From the NCBI RefSeq assembly GCF_007741475.1, contig NZ_CP036261.1, positions 5,891,798 through 5,955,797 of the forward strand: a stretch of DNA of 64,000 bases. Reading direction: 5' to 3'. This DNA comes from Rosistilla ulvae. GTDB lineage: Bacteria > Planctomycetota > Planctomycetia > Pirellulales > Pirellulaceae. This document shows positions 26,501 to 35,850 of the stretch, piece after piece (positions within the stretch are counted from its first letter, which is position 1; each line of letters opens with the position of its first letter). Position numbers and translations under genes: made by a program. Under the pieces are notes generated by a model. It made no database searches, was not told the DNA's origin, and was given only the letters and a program-made list of their open reading frames with translations.

Positions 26501-26734
26501 ACCGTCGCCGGTTTCATGCCGCTGATCTGGGCTGGCGGCGGGTTCTGGCCACCGCTGGCGGTTGCCATCGCCGGCGGCGTGATCGGCGCGACGCTGCTGG
26601 CGTTGGTCTTTGTCCCGTCGGCGTACCGGATTGTCTACTGCGTCACCTGCAGTGCGGCCTCCCGCGCGGCGCAGTTGCCCGCAGCGGCGACCGACGGCGA
26701 GGCGGAAGCTATCGAACTCGCCGGCATTCATTAG
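23516..26734 (+). CDS. RND efflux transporter permease
   Basis: 1072 residues, the usual RND length. Twelve TM helices are visible in the standard 1 + 5 + 1 + 5 pattern, with two large periplasmic loops (about 60-350 and 565-870). TM4 carries ALGLLIDNAIVVADE and the second half repeats it as IGIAINDSIVVLAAL; the usual Asp-Asp pair of HAE1 pumps is Asp-Asn here. Sequences such as FPPADRDQFHIEVELATGVSIDDT are typical of the AcrB/SwrC-like superfamily. It is 40 bp downstream of its adaptor and controlled by the TetR gene upstream (inference). Confidence 0.9.
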   Translation: MKQTPAPNAAQPQGASETNRQGWSNRLVHDKRSLILIVALVAVAGLSSVSILPRMEDPVLVKRAALVVTRLPGADASRVEALVTEKLEDRLREIEEIKEMRSQSRSGVSSISIELLDQVTESEIVWSKIRSKIEDSLPELPAQASRPEFDDLEVRAYARILSVVWDLDTPVDYAVLRRTAKRLQDALQGMPGTESVDRFGDPGEEILVQVDPQRAAALNLSAADIAAQLQRFDAKDAAGQMRGAGLDLSLEVGNQFDDLSDVGRADVRAADGRFVRLDQIADVSLATPQPMPRIGWHRERPAITLGVLIRPETRIDLWSLAADRVVDDFGSELPTGLSICRVMDQSGYVSARLESLLSNLAMGGIAVCAVILCLMGWRSAIVVASALPLTMLTVLFGMHILKIPVHQMSVTGLIIALGLLIDNAIVVADEIQVEMMHGLSPSDAVAKTVRKLAIPLLGSTLTTAFAFAPIVLMPGPAGEFVGSIAISVIMAIFASLFYSLTVISAFAALFIRAVDPKSKPHGVASFLQSGISPTWLIGGYRRLLTHLISHPRLAIGIAVVLPVAGFSVAPTLAEQFFPPADRDQFHIEVELATGVSIDDTQRVAKLIDETLADEAIQQIDWYFGESAPTFYYNVLANRRGTPNFGQAIIRVSEGVSVNAMIRRLQTSLDEKVPEARVLVRQLEQGPPFNAPVEVRIFGPDLLKLRELGEQVRAVLAGVPEVTHTMSLLSETLPKVRLQVDPQSAAIAGLSPSQISAQVQTNFDGQLAGSVIQETEELPVRVRVEDRSRTEMSGVRSMELAAVGEEGARMLPLRAVADWSLEPETGVIVRLDRRRMNEVSAFLTAGTLPASALAEFQKRFEASGFVLPHGYELAYGGEASKRDDAVGNLMASVGLLMVMMVATLVLSFGSFRLAAIIGCVGFLSIGLGLGSLWLFGFPFGFMAIIGTMGLIGIAINDSIVVLAALQEEHGKEPVGTEPIVETIVSCSRHVIATTLTTVAGFMPLIWAGGGFWPPLAVAIAGGVIGATLLALVFVPSAYRIVYCVTCSAASRAAQLPAAATDGEAEAIELAGIH

Positions 26735-26754
26735 CCCAGCGGCAAGCGATTCGC

Positions 26755-26776
26755 GGCACCGTCGCGCGGCGGTGCC
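26755..26776. repeat. intergenic hairpin between efflux permease and prepilin peptidase genes
   Basis: GGCACCG (26755-26761) pairs with CGGTGCC (26770-26776) around an 8-nt loop. There is no T-run, so it is a weak terminator or an isolated palindromic repeat. Confidence 0.35.
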
Positions 26777-26896
26777 ACTGGCAAACATAGTGTGTGTGCT
26801 TGCTTCGTGTTGCGGTTTGTGGAACCATTGTGGCTCGCGCCGCTCGCAGGGAGCGTCGCCAGCGCTCTTGGCCACACACAATCAGAATCATCCCGC

Positions 26897-28180
26897 GTGA
26901 CTTATCTCTTGATCGTTCTGGTCGGTGTCGTATTGGGAGCGTTCATTAACTGGGCGATCTATTCTTGGGCCTGGTTTCCGCGAGCGATCAGCCCGTGGAG
27001 CAAAGCCGACGACCGGGCGCTGCCGCGAACCTGGACCGATCGGATCCCAGTCTTCGGATGGTTCGGCTTGCGGCGGGAGACCGAGATCCACGGCCGAATC
27101 TTCTGGTTGCGGCCGATGCTGATCGAACTCCTCTTCGGACCGATGCTGGCGGGCCTATTTTGGTGGGAAGTTATCGAACTAGGGTTATTGCCATCGGGAG
27201 CCGCTGCGGGGATGCCGCCGGGAATGTTGGTGGTCACACAGCAGTGGATGCTGATCATGTATCTCGGCCACGCGCTGCTGATGACGTTGCTGATGATCGC
27301 GACCTTCATCGACTTCGACGAACAAACGATCCCCGACGCTGTCACGGTCACCGGCACGCTGCTGGCTCTGACGCTGCACGTGATCGCGGCGATGATGATG
27401 CCGCAGATCGGATCGCCACTCTGCTTACCCTGGGCAACCGAGGGCGGCTTGGCGGCGGTGATGTTCACAGCGCCGGCCCCCATCGAAACGAAATGGTTGA
27501 CCCCAATGGGGCTGATCGTGGGTGAAGCGATCTTCGCGGCGTGGTGCTTCGCGCTTGCCAACCGCCGCTGGATCATGCGGAAAGGCTTCGTCAAAGCGAT
27601 TCAATTTTTCGCCGCCGGGCTAGTGAAATACGAAACGATGCTGCTGGGTCGGTTCCGCACCAAGGTCTGGAAACTGCTGGTCGCGATCTGGTTGACTGGC
27701 AGCGTCGCGATCGCGGCTGTTTATTTTGGGCTGGGCGGCTCGGCTTGGCTGGCTCTACTGAGCGCTTTGGTCGGCGTCGGGCTTGGAGGTGGGCAGATCT
27801 GGGCGGTTCGCGTGTTTGCAAAACTTGGGCTAGGCAAAGAAGCGATGGGGTTTGGCGACGTTACGTTAATGGCGATGGTAGGAGGTTTTCTTGGTTGGCA
27901 AGCTGCGCTGTTTGTCTTTTTCCTGGCTCCCTTCACCGCGATCGCGATCGTCTTGGCCAGTTGGTTATTGACCGGCAATCGGATGCTTCCCTTCGGGCCC
28001 TACCTGGCCGCTGGGGCTGTATTAACCGTGGTTTTCTGGGACGCGATCTGGAATCAATGGGGTTCGGGCGTCTTCATTTTGGGGCCGCTAATCGGTGCGG
28101 TTCTGCTGCTTGCGTTGGTTGCGATGTGCGCGTTGCTGTTCCTATTTCGGGTCGTGGAGCAGAAGATCTTCGCACAGTAG
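26897..28180 (+). CDS. prepilin peptidase-like membrane protease (A24)
   Basis: 427 residues from a GTG at 26897, chosen because it places the first TM helix at the N-terminus (TYLLIVLVGVVLGAFINWAI); a GTG at 26792 would add 35 residues. Both aspartates of the A24 family are present: LMIATFIDFDEQTIPDAV and GKEAMGFGDVTLMAMVGGFLG (GxGD site). The spacer between them is unusually long (about 180 residues, with extra hydrophobic segments). The zinc-type CxxC pair of PilD is absent (RIPVFGWFGLRRETEIHGR). Its likely task is cleaving prepilin-like leaders, for example those of DUF1559 proteins such as the one at 60708. Confidence 0.8.
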   Translation: MTYLLIVLVGVVLGAFINWAIYSWAWFPRAISPWSKADDRALPRTWTDRIPVFGWFGLRRETEIHGRIFWLRPMLIELLFGPMLAGLFWWEVIELGLLPSGAAAGMPPGMLVVTQQWMLIMYLGHALLMTLLMIATFIDFDEQTIPDAVTVTGTLLALTLHVIAAMMMPQIGSPLCLPWATEGGLAAVMFTAPAPIETKWLTPMGLIVGEAIFAAWCFALANRRWIMRKGFVKAIQFFAAGLVKYETMLLGRFRTKVWKLLVAIWLTGSVAIAAVYFGLGGSAWLALLSALVGVGLGGGQIWAVRVFAKLGLGKEAMGFGDVTLMAMVGGFLGWQAALFVFFLAPFTAIAIVLASWLLTGNRMLPFGPYLAAGAVLTVVFWDAIWNQWGSGVFILGPLIGAVLLLALVAMCALLFLFRVVEQKIFAQ

Positions 28181-28329
28181 TGCGGTCAAATGTCGCGAAC
28201 CTCAGGTAGCCCTTGTCGAAGTGGGTGGTAAACAGCGATACTGCCCTCCACGTGGGCGCACGAAAGCGTTCAGTACCTAATCAAATTGTCTCTAACAGAG
28301 CCTTTAGCACTGGTTCTTTGAACAAAATT

Positions 28330-29016
28330 ATGGATCGTTTTCTATTTCCCCGCTGGGTGAATCGGTTCCTGATGCTAATGGGCGCGTTGGTCGCAGGCGG
28401 TGGTGCCTACGCTGGCGTGGTGTTCATTGGCGCTACCGATCCCGGAACGTTGAATACCGGATACCAACCCGATCAACCCATTCCATTTAGCCATGCGATA
28501 CACGCAGGGCAATTGCGAATGGATTGCCGGTACTGTCACAACACGGTCTTCGATGCGGCTCTCGCAGCGGTACCGCCGACAGCGACTTGCATCAACTGCC
28601 ACAGCCCAGCTGACGAAGCGGGACAGACGGCGTTGTCGGCAGTTCACGCCGACAGCCCCAAGCTGAAACCGTTGCACCAGAGTTGGGAGACGGGCAAAAG
28701 CGTCGGCTGGAAACGCGTCCACAACCTGCCCGACTTCGTGTATTTCAATCACGCTGCCCACGTGAACTCCGGCGTCAGTTGCGTTCGATGTCACGGCCGC
28801 GTCGACAAAATGGATGTTGTCTATCAGGCAAAAGAACTTTCGATGGCATGGTGCTTGGACTGCCATCGCGGTGTCGATCCGGCGGACATCCGTCCCGTCG
28901 AATTCGTCACCAAGTTGGATTGGAAATCGGATGAGGATCCGATCGCCTTGGGCGAAAAGCTGATTAAAGAAAAGAACATTCACCCTCAGACCAATTGCGC
29001 TGTATGTCATCGATGA
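28330..29016 (+). CDS. actA: ACIII subunit ActA, pentahaem cytochrome c
   Basis: 228 residues from the ATG at 28330 with an N-terminal anchor (FLMLMGALVAGGGAYAGVVF). Five CxxCH motifs can be counted: CRYCH, CINCH, CVRCH, CLDCH and CAVCH, the number expected for ActA. Together with extra His residues (SHAIHAG, FNHAAHVNSG) they carry electrons from the iron-sulfur subunit to the oxidase. Alternative complex III oxidises menaquinol and passes electrons to cytochrome c or an oxidase. Its stop overlaps the actB start (ATGA). The upstream 149 bp holds no terminator after the prepilin peptidase gene; a loose TTGTCG-N18-GATACT pair near 28216-28245 may be the operon promoter. Confidence 0.93.
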   Translation: MDRFLFPRWVNRFLMLMGALVAGGGAYAGVVFIGATDPGTLNTGYQPDQPIPFSHAIHAGQLRMDCRYCHNTVFDAALAAVPPTATCINCHSPADEAGQTALSAVHADSPKLKPLHQSWETGKSVGWKRVHNLPDFVYFNHAAHVNSGVSCVRCHGRVDKMDVVYQAKELSMAWCLDCHRGVDPADIRPVEFVTKLDWKSDEDPIALGEKLIKEKNIHPQTNCAVCHR

Positions 29017-32000
29017 GCGAGACAACCGAACCAAAACCTCGTAGTCGCTATTGGCGTAGCTTGAACGAAATCAAGCAGACGCCCGATTTCGAGCAGTTTA
29101 TGCACCGCGAGTTCCCCGTGGGCGCTTCCGAGTTTCCCGAGGGTGTTTCGCGCCGTCGCTGGATGAAGCTGATGGGTGCGTCGATCGCCCTGGGCACGCT
29201 CAGCGCAAGTGGATGCCGTTACGCTGAAGAGACGATCGCACCCTTTGTGATCCGTCCCGATGGACGTGTCCCCGGCGAACCGCACTTCACGGCAACAAAC
29301 ATCGAATGGGCTGGCCGCGTCTATAACCTTTTGATCACCGGCGTCGATGGACGTCCGATCAAGGTGGAAGCCAACGCGCAGCACCCATCGCCAGGCGTCG
29401 GTACCGACCCGTTCATCCAAGCGTCGATCCTGCAGTTGTACGATCCCGACCGCATGGACGGCGTTATCTCGCGAGCCAAGGGGATGCGAAATCCTGGCGT
29501 CGACGACTGGGACACGTTCACTGCGGCTGTCGATAACGCGATCGGCGTGAAGGGTTTTGGCGCCGTCCGCGACGGACTGGCTCGCAACGACGGCAAGGGC
29601 TTCGGCATCCTGATGCCGCCGACGCAATCCCCTTCGGTCGTCCGTTTGCTGACCGAACTGCAGACCAAGTTCCCCGCGATCACGATCGGTCGCTACGACG
29701 CAGTGCGTGGCGACGCGATGTCGCAAGCTACCGAAAAAGCAATCGGTCGCGTCGGCAAACCGATCCTCGACCTCACCGCTGCAAAAGTCATCTGCAGCAT
29801 CGATGCCGACATCCTCGGAACCGATCACGGCTTCATCGCCAACGCCGCCGGATTTGCCGATGGCCGATCGCCCGAAGTTGGCAAGATGAACCGCTTGTAT
29901 TCGATTGAATCGAGCTTCTCCAACACCGGCATGGCAGCCGACACGCGTTATTCGCTGCAACCTTCGCAGATGCCCGCCTTCATCGCCGCTCTGGAAAAAC
30001 AGATCGACGTGGCACTTGGTGGTGAGGCAAGCGAACAGGTCGCCGAATCGGAAGTCGGTTTCGACAAACTGCCGCCAGCTGAAAAGCTGACGCGTTTGAT
30101 CCAAGTCATGGCCAACGATCTGGTCGCCAGCAAGGGTAAGGCTTTGGTCGTCGTCGGCGATCACCTGGGGCCTGAAACCCTTGCCGCCAGCATCCGCTTG
30201 AACAATAAACTCGGAAGCCTCGGCAAGACGATCCGCTTTGCCGAACCGATCGACAGCAAACTGAAGACCGTTGGCCTGGCTGACTTTGTCGCCAAGCTGA
30301 ACTCGGGCGATATCGCATCGGTCGTCGTTTTGGGCGGCAACCCCGTCTTCACCTCCACCGGCGACATCGACGTTGCCGCGGCACTTGCCAAGGCGTCGGC
30401 GAGCGTTTACGTCGGTGAATACGACGACGAAACCGCTGTCGCTTGCCAATGGGTGCTGCCACAAGCTCATCCGTTCGAAAGCTGGGGCGATTGCCAAACC
30501 GACGACGGTTTCTACGGTGTCACTCAACCGCAGATCCTGCCGCTGTTGAACGGCAAAACGATCGTGGAATACCTGTCTTGGTTCCTCGGCGAAGACAACC
30601 CCGATGCCGAAGCGATCGTTCGCAAGACGGCTGATGCCGCCGCGGGTGAATCGCTCAGCAACCGCCAATGGCGCAAATTGTTGCACGATGGATTCGAAGC
30701 ATCGATCAAAGCGGAGTTGCCAGCGGCATCTTATAGCGGCGGTGACGAACCGTTGACCGACGCTGCCGTTGTGCCGACCAGCGAATACGAAGCCGAAGGT
30801 GTCGACGTGGTGATCTCGGTCGCCGACGGCATCTACGATGGCCGCTTCGCCAACAACGCTTGGCTGCAAGAGATGCCTCAATCGGTGACCAAGTTGACTT
30901 GGGATAACGCCGCGTTGATGTCGCCAGCAACCGCCAAGAAAATCGGCGTCAGCCAAAACAAGATGGTCGCGTTGGGCGAAGGGGACTCGGCGATCGAGTT
31001 GCCTGTTTACGAACTGCCTGGTGCCGCAGCCGGTGTCGTTACCGTTGCGATGGGCTACGGCCGCCGTCGCGCCGGTGCCGTCGGTGGCAACGATGACCTT
31101 GGTACCGCTCCTGTTGGATTCGACGTTGCATCGCTGCGAACCAGCAGCAATCCGTTGATGGCAGCTGGCGTTACCGCCCGCCCACGCTCGACGACCTACG
31201 AACTGTCGACGACTCAAGATCACTTTGCGATCGACGAACTCGGCTTCAACGAAACCGTTGACCGCAGCCACCGTCTGGTCCGCGAAGGAACGATCGAAAA
31301 GCTCGAAAAGGATCCCGAGTTCGTCAAACACATGGGTGTTCACAGCCCGGCGCTCAAGTCGCTGTGGACCGAACCGTTGGAGACGATCGAAAACGACGGA
31401 ATCCAACGTCCTCAGTGGGGCATGTCGATCGACCTGAATCGCTGCGTCGGCTGTAACGCCTGCGTTGTCGCTTGCCAATCGGAAAACAACATTCCGATCG
31501 TCGGCAAGGAACAGGTCGCGATGGGCCGCGAAATGCATTGGATTCGCGTCGACCGCTACTTCAGTGGCGATCCCGAAGACGTCGACGAATCGCCGCAGAT
31601 CGTTCAACAACCTGTCACTTGCCAACACTGCGAAACCGCACCGTGCGAACAGGTTTGTCCCGTTGCTGCGACCGTGCACACCGAAGAAGGCATCAATGCG
31701 ATGGCTTACAACCGGTGTATCGGAACGCGTTACTGTGCGAACAACTGTCCCTACAAAGTACGCCGCTTCAACTACTTCAACTTCAACGAAGACGTCGGCA
31801 CCGGCTACGGCATCGATGCGTTCCCCGACAAGATCGAGAACGCCAATCGCAAGCTGCAGCAACTGGTCCTCAACCCCGACGTCAGCGTTCGCGGTCGTGG
31901 TGTGATGGAGAAGTGCACCTACTGCATCCAACGCGTCGAACGCGGCAAGATCGAAGCTCGCAAAGACGGCGGACGACCGATCCAAGACGGCGACGTGGTT

Positions 32001-32360
32001 ACTGCGTGCCAACAAGCTTGCCCAAGCAAGGCGATCGAATTTGGTAACTTGGTCGACCAAGAATCGGCGGTCTCGCTGGCTCATAAGGACAACCGAGCCT
32101 ACTACATGCTGGACCACTTGAACGTCAAACCGCGAACCGCCTACCTGGCTCGCATCCGTAACACGCATCACCTGTTGATGACCCAGGACCAACTGGATCA
32201 CTTGGCGGCTGAATCGCACGGCCATGGCGATCACGACGCCCACGGCCATGATGATGCGGGACACGGCGAAGAAGCTGGTCACGGCCACGGACACGAAGAG
32301 AAGGCCGAAGCAAAGAAGTCGGCGATGCTACCCGTATTGGGCGATGTCGCTCGCGTTTAG
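29013..32360 (+). CDS. actB: ACIII subunit ActB, molybdopterin-like and iron-sulfur subunit
   Basis: 1115 residues from the ATG at 29013. A Tat-type N-terminus carries the act-operon extension (about residues 1-40) and SRRRWMKLMGASIALGTLSASGC. Residues about 60-750 form the MopB-like fold without obvious cofactor ligands. The C-terminal part (about 800-1050) is a four-cluster ferredoxin domain: CVGCNACVVACQ, CQHCETAPCEQVCP, CIGTRYCANNCP, and CTYC...CQQACP. A His/Gly/Asp-rich tail (SHGHGDHDAHGHDDAGHG) ends the protein. The subunit wires quinol oxidation to ActA across the periplasmic side. Confidence 0.93.
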   Translation: MSETTEPKPRSRYWRSLNEIKQTPDFEQFMHREFPVGASEFPEGVSRRRWMKLMGASIALGTLSASGCRYAEETIAPFVIRPDGRVPGEPHFTATNIEWAGRVYNLLITGVDGRPIKVEANAQHPSPGVGTDPFIQASILQLYDPDRMDGVISRAKGMRNPGVDDWDTFTAAVDNAIGVKGFGAVRDGLARNDGKGFGILMPPTQSPSVVRLLTELQTKFPAITIGRYDAVRGDAMSQATEKAIGRVGKPILDLTAAKVICSIDADILGTDHGFIANAAGFADGRSPEVGKMNRLYSIESSFSNTGMAADTRYSLQPSQMPAFIAALEKQIDVALGGEASEQVAESEVGFDKLPPAEKLTRLIQVMANDLVASKGKALVVVGDHLGPETLAASIRLNNKLGSLGKTIRFAEPIDSKLKTVGLADFVAKLNSGDIASVVVLGGNPVFTSTGDIDVAAALAKASASVYVGEYDDETAVACQWVLPQAHPFESWGDCQTDDGFYGVTQPQILPLLNGKTIVEYLSWFLGEDNPDAEAIVRKTADAAAGESLSNRQWRKLLHDGFEASIKAELPAASYSGGDEPLTDAAVVPTSEYEAEGVDVVISVADGIYDGRFANNAWLQEMPQSVTKLTWDNAALMSPATAKKIGVSQNKMVALGEGDSAIELPVYELPGAAAGVVTVAMGYGRRRAGAVGGNDDLGTAPVGFDVASLRTSSNPLMAAGVTARPRSTTYELSTTQDHFAIDELGFNETVDRSHRLVREGTIEKLEKDPEFVKHMGVHSPALKSLWTEPLETIENDGIQRPQWGMSIDLNRCVGCNACVVACQSENNIPIVGKEQVAMGREMHWIRVDRYFSGDPEDVDESPQIVQQPVTCQHCETAPCEQVCPVAATVHTEEGINAMAYNRCIGTRYCANNCPYKVRRFNYFNFNEDVGTGYGIDAFPDKIENANRKLQQLVLNPDVSVRGRGVMEKCTYCIQRVERGKIEARKDGGRPIQDGDVVTACQQACPSKAIEFGNLVDQESAVSLAHKDNRAYYMLDHLNVKPRTAYLARIRNTHHLLMTQDQLDHLAAESHGHGDHDAHGHDDAGHGEEAGHGHGHEEKAEAKKSAMLPVLGDVARV

Positions 32361-32470
32361 AGTTTTGTGAGTTGAAGAAATAATGTCCCCAGGTCACGGC
32401 CTGGGAATTACCCAAACTGAATCGCGCCCCGGCATCCGCTTGGGCCCACGACACAGCAGTAGACAAAACA

Positions 32471-33889
32471 ATGGCGATTGCCGTTCCCAACAAACTCGAC
32501 AATACCTTGGAACAACCCGACCAACGCGCTCCGTTGGTGCTGGGGGATTCGACGACGTATCACACGATTACCGAATCGGTATCGACGATCGCCGAGCGGA
32601 TGCCAAGTAAAGCCTGGATCGTGGCGTTCTTGATCTCCTCGCACGTCGCAGCATTTTTTGGGCTGTTGATCGCCTACCTGCTGTACACCGGTGTGGGTGT
32701 TTGGGGTAACCGCTCTCCAGTTTTCTGGGGCTGGCCGATTGTGAACTTCGTGTTCTGGGTCGGTATCGGTCACGCCGGTACTTTGATCAGCGCGATTCTG
32801 TTCCTGTTCCGCCAGGATTGGCGAACGAGTATCAACCGCGCGGCCGAGGCGATGACGATTTTCGCCGTCGTTTGTGCCGGTACCTTCCCGGGTATCCACG
32901 TTGGTCGTGCCTGGTTGGCCTACTGGTTGTTCCCGTACCCGAGTTTGAACCTCTGGATGTGGCCACAATTCCGCAGCCCGCTGTTGTGGGACGTTTTTGC
33001 GGTCAGTACCTACGCGACGGTTTCGCTGTTGTTCTGGTACATGGGCATGGTTCCCGATCTAGCGACCTTCCGCGATCGATCGAAAAACAAATTCCGTCGC
33101 TTTGTCTACGGCGTCCTGTCGCTGGGATGGAGCGGTTCGGCTCGCCACTGGCACCGTTATGAAAAGGCGTACGCGTTGCTGGCCGCACTGGCTGCTCCGC
33201 TGGTCCTTTCGGTACACACGATCGTTTCGTTTGACTTTGCGGTCAGCCAAGTTCCTGGCTGGCACACGACGATCTTCCCACCGTACTTTGTTGCCGGTGC
33301 TGTCTTCAGCGGATTTGCGATGGTGGTCACGCTGCTGGTCCCCTGCCGCAGCATGTTCAAGTTGGAAAACTTGATCACGATCCGCCACCTTGAAAACATG
33401 AACAAGATCATCCTGGCGACCGGATCGATCGTTGGTTTGGCCTACGGTACCGAGTTCTTCATCGCTTGGTATGGTCAGGTTCCGGCCGAGAAGTTCGCCT
33501 TTATCAACCGTGCTTTCGGACCGTACTGGTGGGCATATTGGATCATGGTTACGTGTAACGTGATCAGCCCCCAACTGTTCTGGTTCCGTTTCTTCCGAAC
33601 CAACCTCGTCGCGATGGTGATCGTTTGCATCTTCGTTAACATCGGGATGTGGTTCGAACGTTTTGTGATCGTGGTCAGTTCGCTGTCACGAGATTATCTG
33701 CCCAGTGCCTGGGGATATTTCTCGCCGACGTGGGTCGACATCGGAATGCTGATCGGCAGCTTCGGGCTGTTCTTCACTCTGTTCCTGTTGTTCTGCCGGT
33801 TCCTGCCAATCATCGCGATGAGCGAAGTCAAAGCAGTCCTGGCTCACCAGTTGCACGTCAAACATGCACACCACGACGACAAGCACTAA
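32471..33889 (+). CDS. actC: ACIII subunit ActC, NrfD-like membrane subunit
   Basis: 472 residues, about ten TM helices, NrfD/PsrC fold. Helices contain the expected [33 protein letters not shown] and the [22 protein letters not shown] segments. It forms one of the two membrane quinol-binding subunits of ACIII, paired with ActF. It lies 110 bp downstream of actB; a hairpin (CCCAGG/CCTGGG) stands in that gap and may attenuate or process the mRNA. Confidence 0.93.
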   Translation: MAIAVPNKLDNTLEQPDQRAPLVLGDSTTYHTITESVSTIAERMPSKAWIVAFLISSHVAAFFGLLIAYLLYTGVGVWGNRSPVFWGWPIVNFVFWVGIGHAGTLISAILFLFRQDWRTSINRAAEAMTIFAVVCAGTFPGIHVGRAWLAYWLFPYPSLNLWMWPQFRSPLLWDVFAVSTYATVSLLFWYMGMVPDLATFRDRSKNKFRRFVYGVLSLGWSGSARHWHRYEKAYALLAALAAPLVLSVHTIVSFDFAVSQVPGWHTTIFPPYFVAGAVFSGFAMVVTLLVPCRSMFKLENLITIRHLENMNKIILATGSIVGLAYGTEFFIAWYGQVPAEKFAFINRAFGPYWWAYWIMVTCNVISPQLFWFRFFRTNLVAMVIVCIFVNIGMWFERFVIVVSSLSRDYLPSAWGYFSPTWVDIGMLIGSFGLFFTLFLLFCRFLPIIAMSEVKAVLAHQLHVKHAHHDDKH

Positions 33890-34028
33890 GAAAACACCCG
33901 CCTAGGTGTCACCGACACTTTGGCTTTGAATAAGAACAACGGGTTAAACCCCGTACATAATTTTGGCCGTGGCGATCAACCGCCACACATATTTATCGCA
34001 CCTCAACAGAACGGACGGTTTGCCGACG

Positions 34029-35729
34029 ATGGCTGACTCCTCTGGCAATCAATCGAAATCCCGTGGTGTAGTTGCCGAATACGACACCCCCGATGCGCTG
34101 ATCGCTGCGGCGAATCGCGTTCGCGAAGCGGGCTACACCAAGACCGATGCGTTCAGCCCCTTCCCGGTGCATGGCATCGACGAAGCGATCGGCATCAAGC
34201 CCACGATCCTGCCATGGATCGTGTTGGCCGCTGGCACCACCGGATGTTTGACCGGGTTGTCGATGGAAACCTGGATGAACGCGATCGATTATCCGTACAT
34301 CATCTCGGGTAAGCCGTACATCAGTCTCCCCGCGTTCATTCCCGTCGCGTTCGAGTTGACGATTCTGTTCTCCGCGTTTGCCGCCTTCTTCGGACAATGG
34401 GCCCTCAACGGCTTGCCGAAGTTCAGCAACGCGATGTTCACCAGCCCACGCTTCGACGCGGCGACCGATGACAAGTTTTTCTTGTACATCGATTCGGCCG
34501 ACGCTCGCTTTGACGACGCTGGTGCTCGAGCACTGCTTGACGATACCAAACCAAATGTTGTCGAAGACGTCTACGATGATAAATCGTCGCCCAATGTGCC
34601 GCGGTTCATCTATCTCGCCGTCTTGGTCTTGGCTGTCTTGAGCATCTTCCCATTGCTGGTGATCGCCGACATGCGAGTCACGAAGAGCTCGAAGCCACGC
34701 TTCCATATCTTCTGGGACATGGACTTCATGCCTTCGAAGAAGCCGCAACAGAAAACGATCCTGTTTGCCGACGGCCGGACGATGCGTCCCAACGTTCCCG
34801 GTACCGTGTCGCGCGGCAACGGCGAATTCGACATTGACGATCAAACCGGCATCCAATTGGAAGCGATGGCCGGCGGTGGCCCAGACGGTTCGACGCAGCT
34901 TGTCGCCTTTGCTCAACAAGCCGACGGCGACGCCGCAGCCCAGACTCCTTGGGTGAAAGAGAATCCGCTGACGATCGACCGCGCAACGCTCGATCGTGGC
35001 CGTGAACGCTTTGATATTTATTGTGCAGTCTGCCACGGCCGCGATGGCTTCGGTGACGGCCTTGTCAATCAACGCGCTAAGAAGATCCTGGCCACCACCT
35101 GGACACAACCGACGTCGCTGCACGACGAACGACTCGCCGCCGACAAAATGCCCGATGGTCAGATCTTCAACACGATCAGCAACGGTATTCGCAAGATGCC
35201 AGGTTACGCGGGGCAGATCGCCGTCGAAGACCGCTGGGCCATTATCGCCTACCTGCGGGTTCTGCAAGCCAGCCGCGATGCGACGATCAACGAAATCCCC
35301 GCCAACAAGCGAGCGAAATTGGCTCGTGAAGCGGAACAGTTGAAAAAGCAGATCGAAGCCGCCGAAGCTGAACGCGAGAAGCAGGCACAAGCGAACGAGA
35401 AGCAGGCACAAGCGAAGAAATCGGCTGAACCTGCAACAGAAGAAGCTGCTTCGGAAGAGGCACCTGCCGCTGAAGCAAAGCCAGCGACTGAAGAAGCCAA
35501 ACCAGCTGCCGAGGAAAAGCCAGCTGCTGAAGAAAAACCAGCGACTGAAGAAGCTAAGCCAGCAGCGGAAGAGAAACCAGCCGCAGAAGAAGCCAAGCCA
35601 GCGGCTGAAGAAAAGCCAGCAGCTGAGGACGCACCAGCGGCGAAGGAAGAGCCAGCAGCGGAAGCGAAGCCGGAGGCTGCTGAAGAACCTGCGGCCGACC
35701 AGGCGGCACCAGCTGACGACAAGAATTAG
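34029..35729 (+). CDS. fused ACIII subunits ActD and ActE
   Basis: 566 residues from the ATG at 34029. Residues about 1-190 are ActD (DUF3341): EYDTPDALIAAANRVREAGYTKTDAFSPFPVHGIDEAIG, then two TM helices and FSNAMFTSPRFDAATDDKFF. A third TM (FIYLAVLVLAVLSIFPLLV) leads to a monohaem cytochrome c (ActE), haem motif CAVCH near residue 338 and a distal Met in RKMPGYAGQI. The two are normally separate genes. A roughly 140-residue tail of Glu/Ala/Pro/Lys repeats (EAKPAAEEKPAAEE) follows. ActE receives electrons from ActA; the fusion should keep it tethered to the complex. Confidence 0.9.
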   Translation: MADSSGNQSKSRGVVAEYDTPDALIAAANRVREAGYTKTDAFSPFPVHGIDEAIGIKPTILPWIVLAAGTTGCLTGLSMETWMNAIDYPYIISGKPYISLPAFIPVAFELTILFSAFAAFFGQWALNGLPKFSNAMFTSPRFDAATDDKFFLYIDSADARFDDAGARALLDDTKPNVVEDVYDDKSSPNVPRFIYLAVLVLAVLSIFPLLVIADMRVTKSSKPRFHIFWDMDFMPSKKPQQKTILFADGRTMRPNVPGTVSRGNGEFDIDDQTGIQLEAMAGGGPDGSTQLVAFAQQADGDAAAQTPWVKENPLTIDRATLDRGRERFDIYCAVCHGRDGFGDGLVNQRAKKILATTWTQPTSLHDERLAADKMPDGQIFNTISNGIRKMPGYAGQIAVEDRWAIIAYLRVLQASRDATINEIPANKRAKLAREAEQLKKQIEAAEAEREKQAQANEKQAQAKKSAEPATEEAASEEAPAAEAKPATEEAKPAAEEKPAAEEKPATEEAKPAAEEKPAAEEAKPAAEEKPAAEDAPAAKEEPAAEAKPEAAEEPAADQAAPADDKN

Positions 35730-35850
35730 AGAGTTCCCCAGGGGACGAACCAGACGCTGCAATCGGGCTGCTGATTGCGGCAAGCGAAACGATCTGCAAT
35801 CCATCACTTAAGACGACGCCGAAAGTAACTCGGCCTTACCCAAAACAACG

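Noticed and set aside
29007-32294. 1095-residue minus-strand frame opposite actB
   Set aside because: Pure shadow: actB has four iron-sulfur motifs and a Tat signal, and the antisense product has no recognisable domain.
33993-35807. Long minus-strand frame opposite the fused actDE gene
   Set aside because: Arises from the Glu/Ala repeat codons read antisense (Phe/Leu/Trp-rich).
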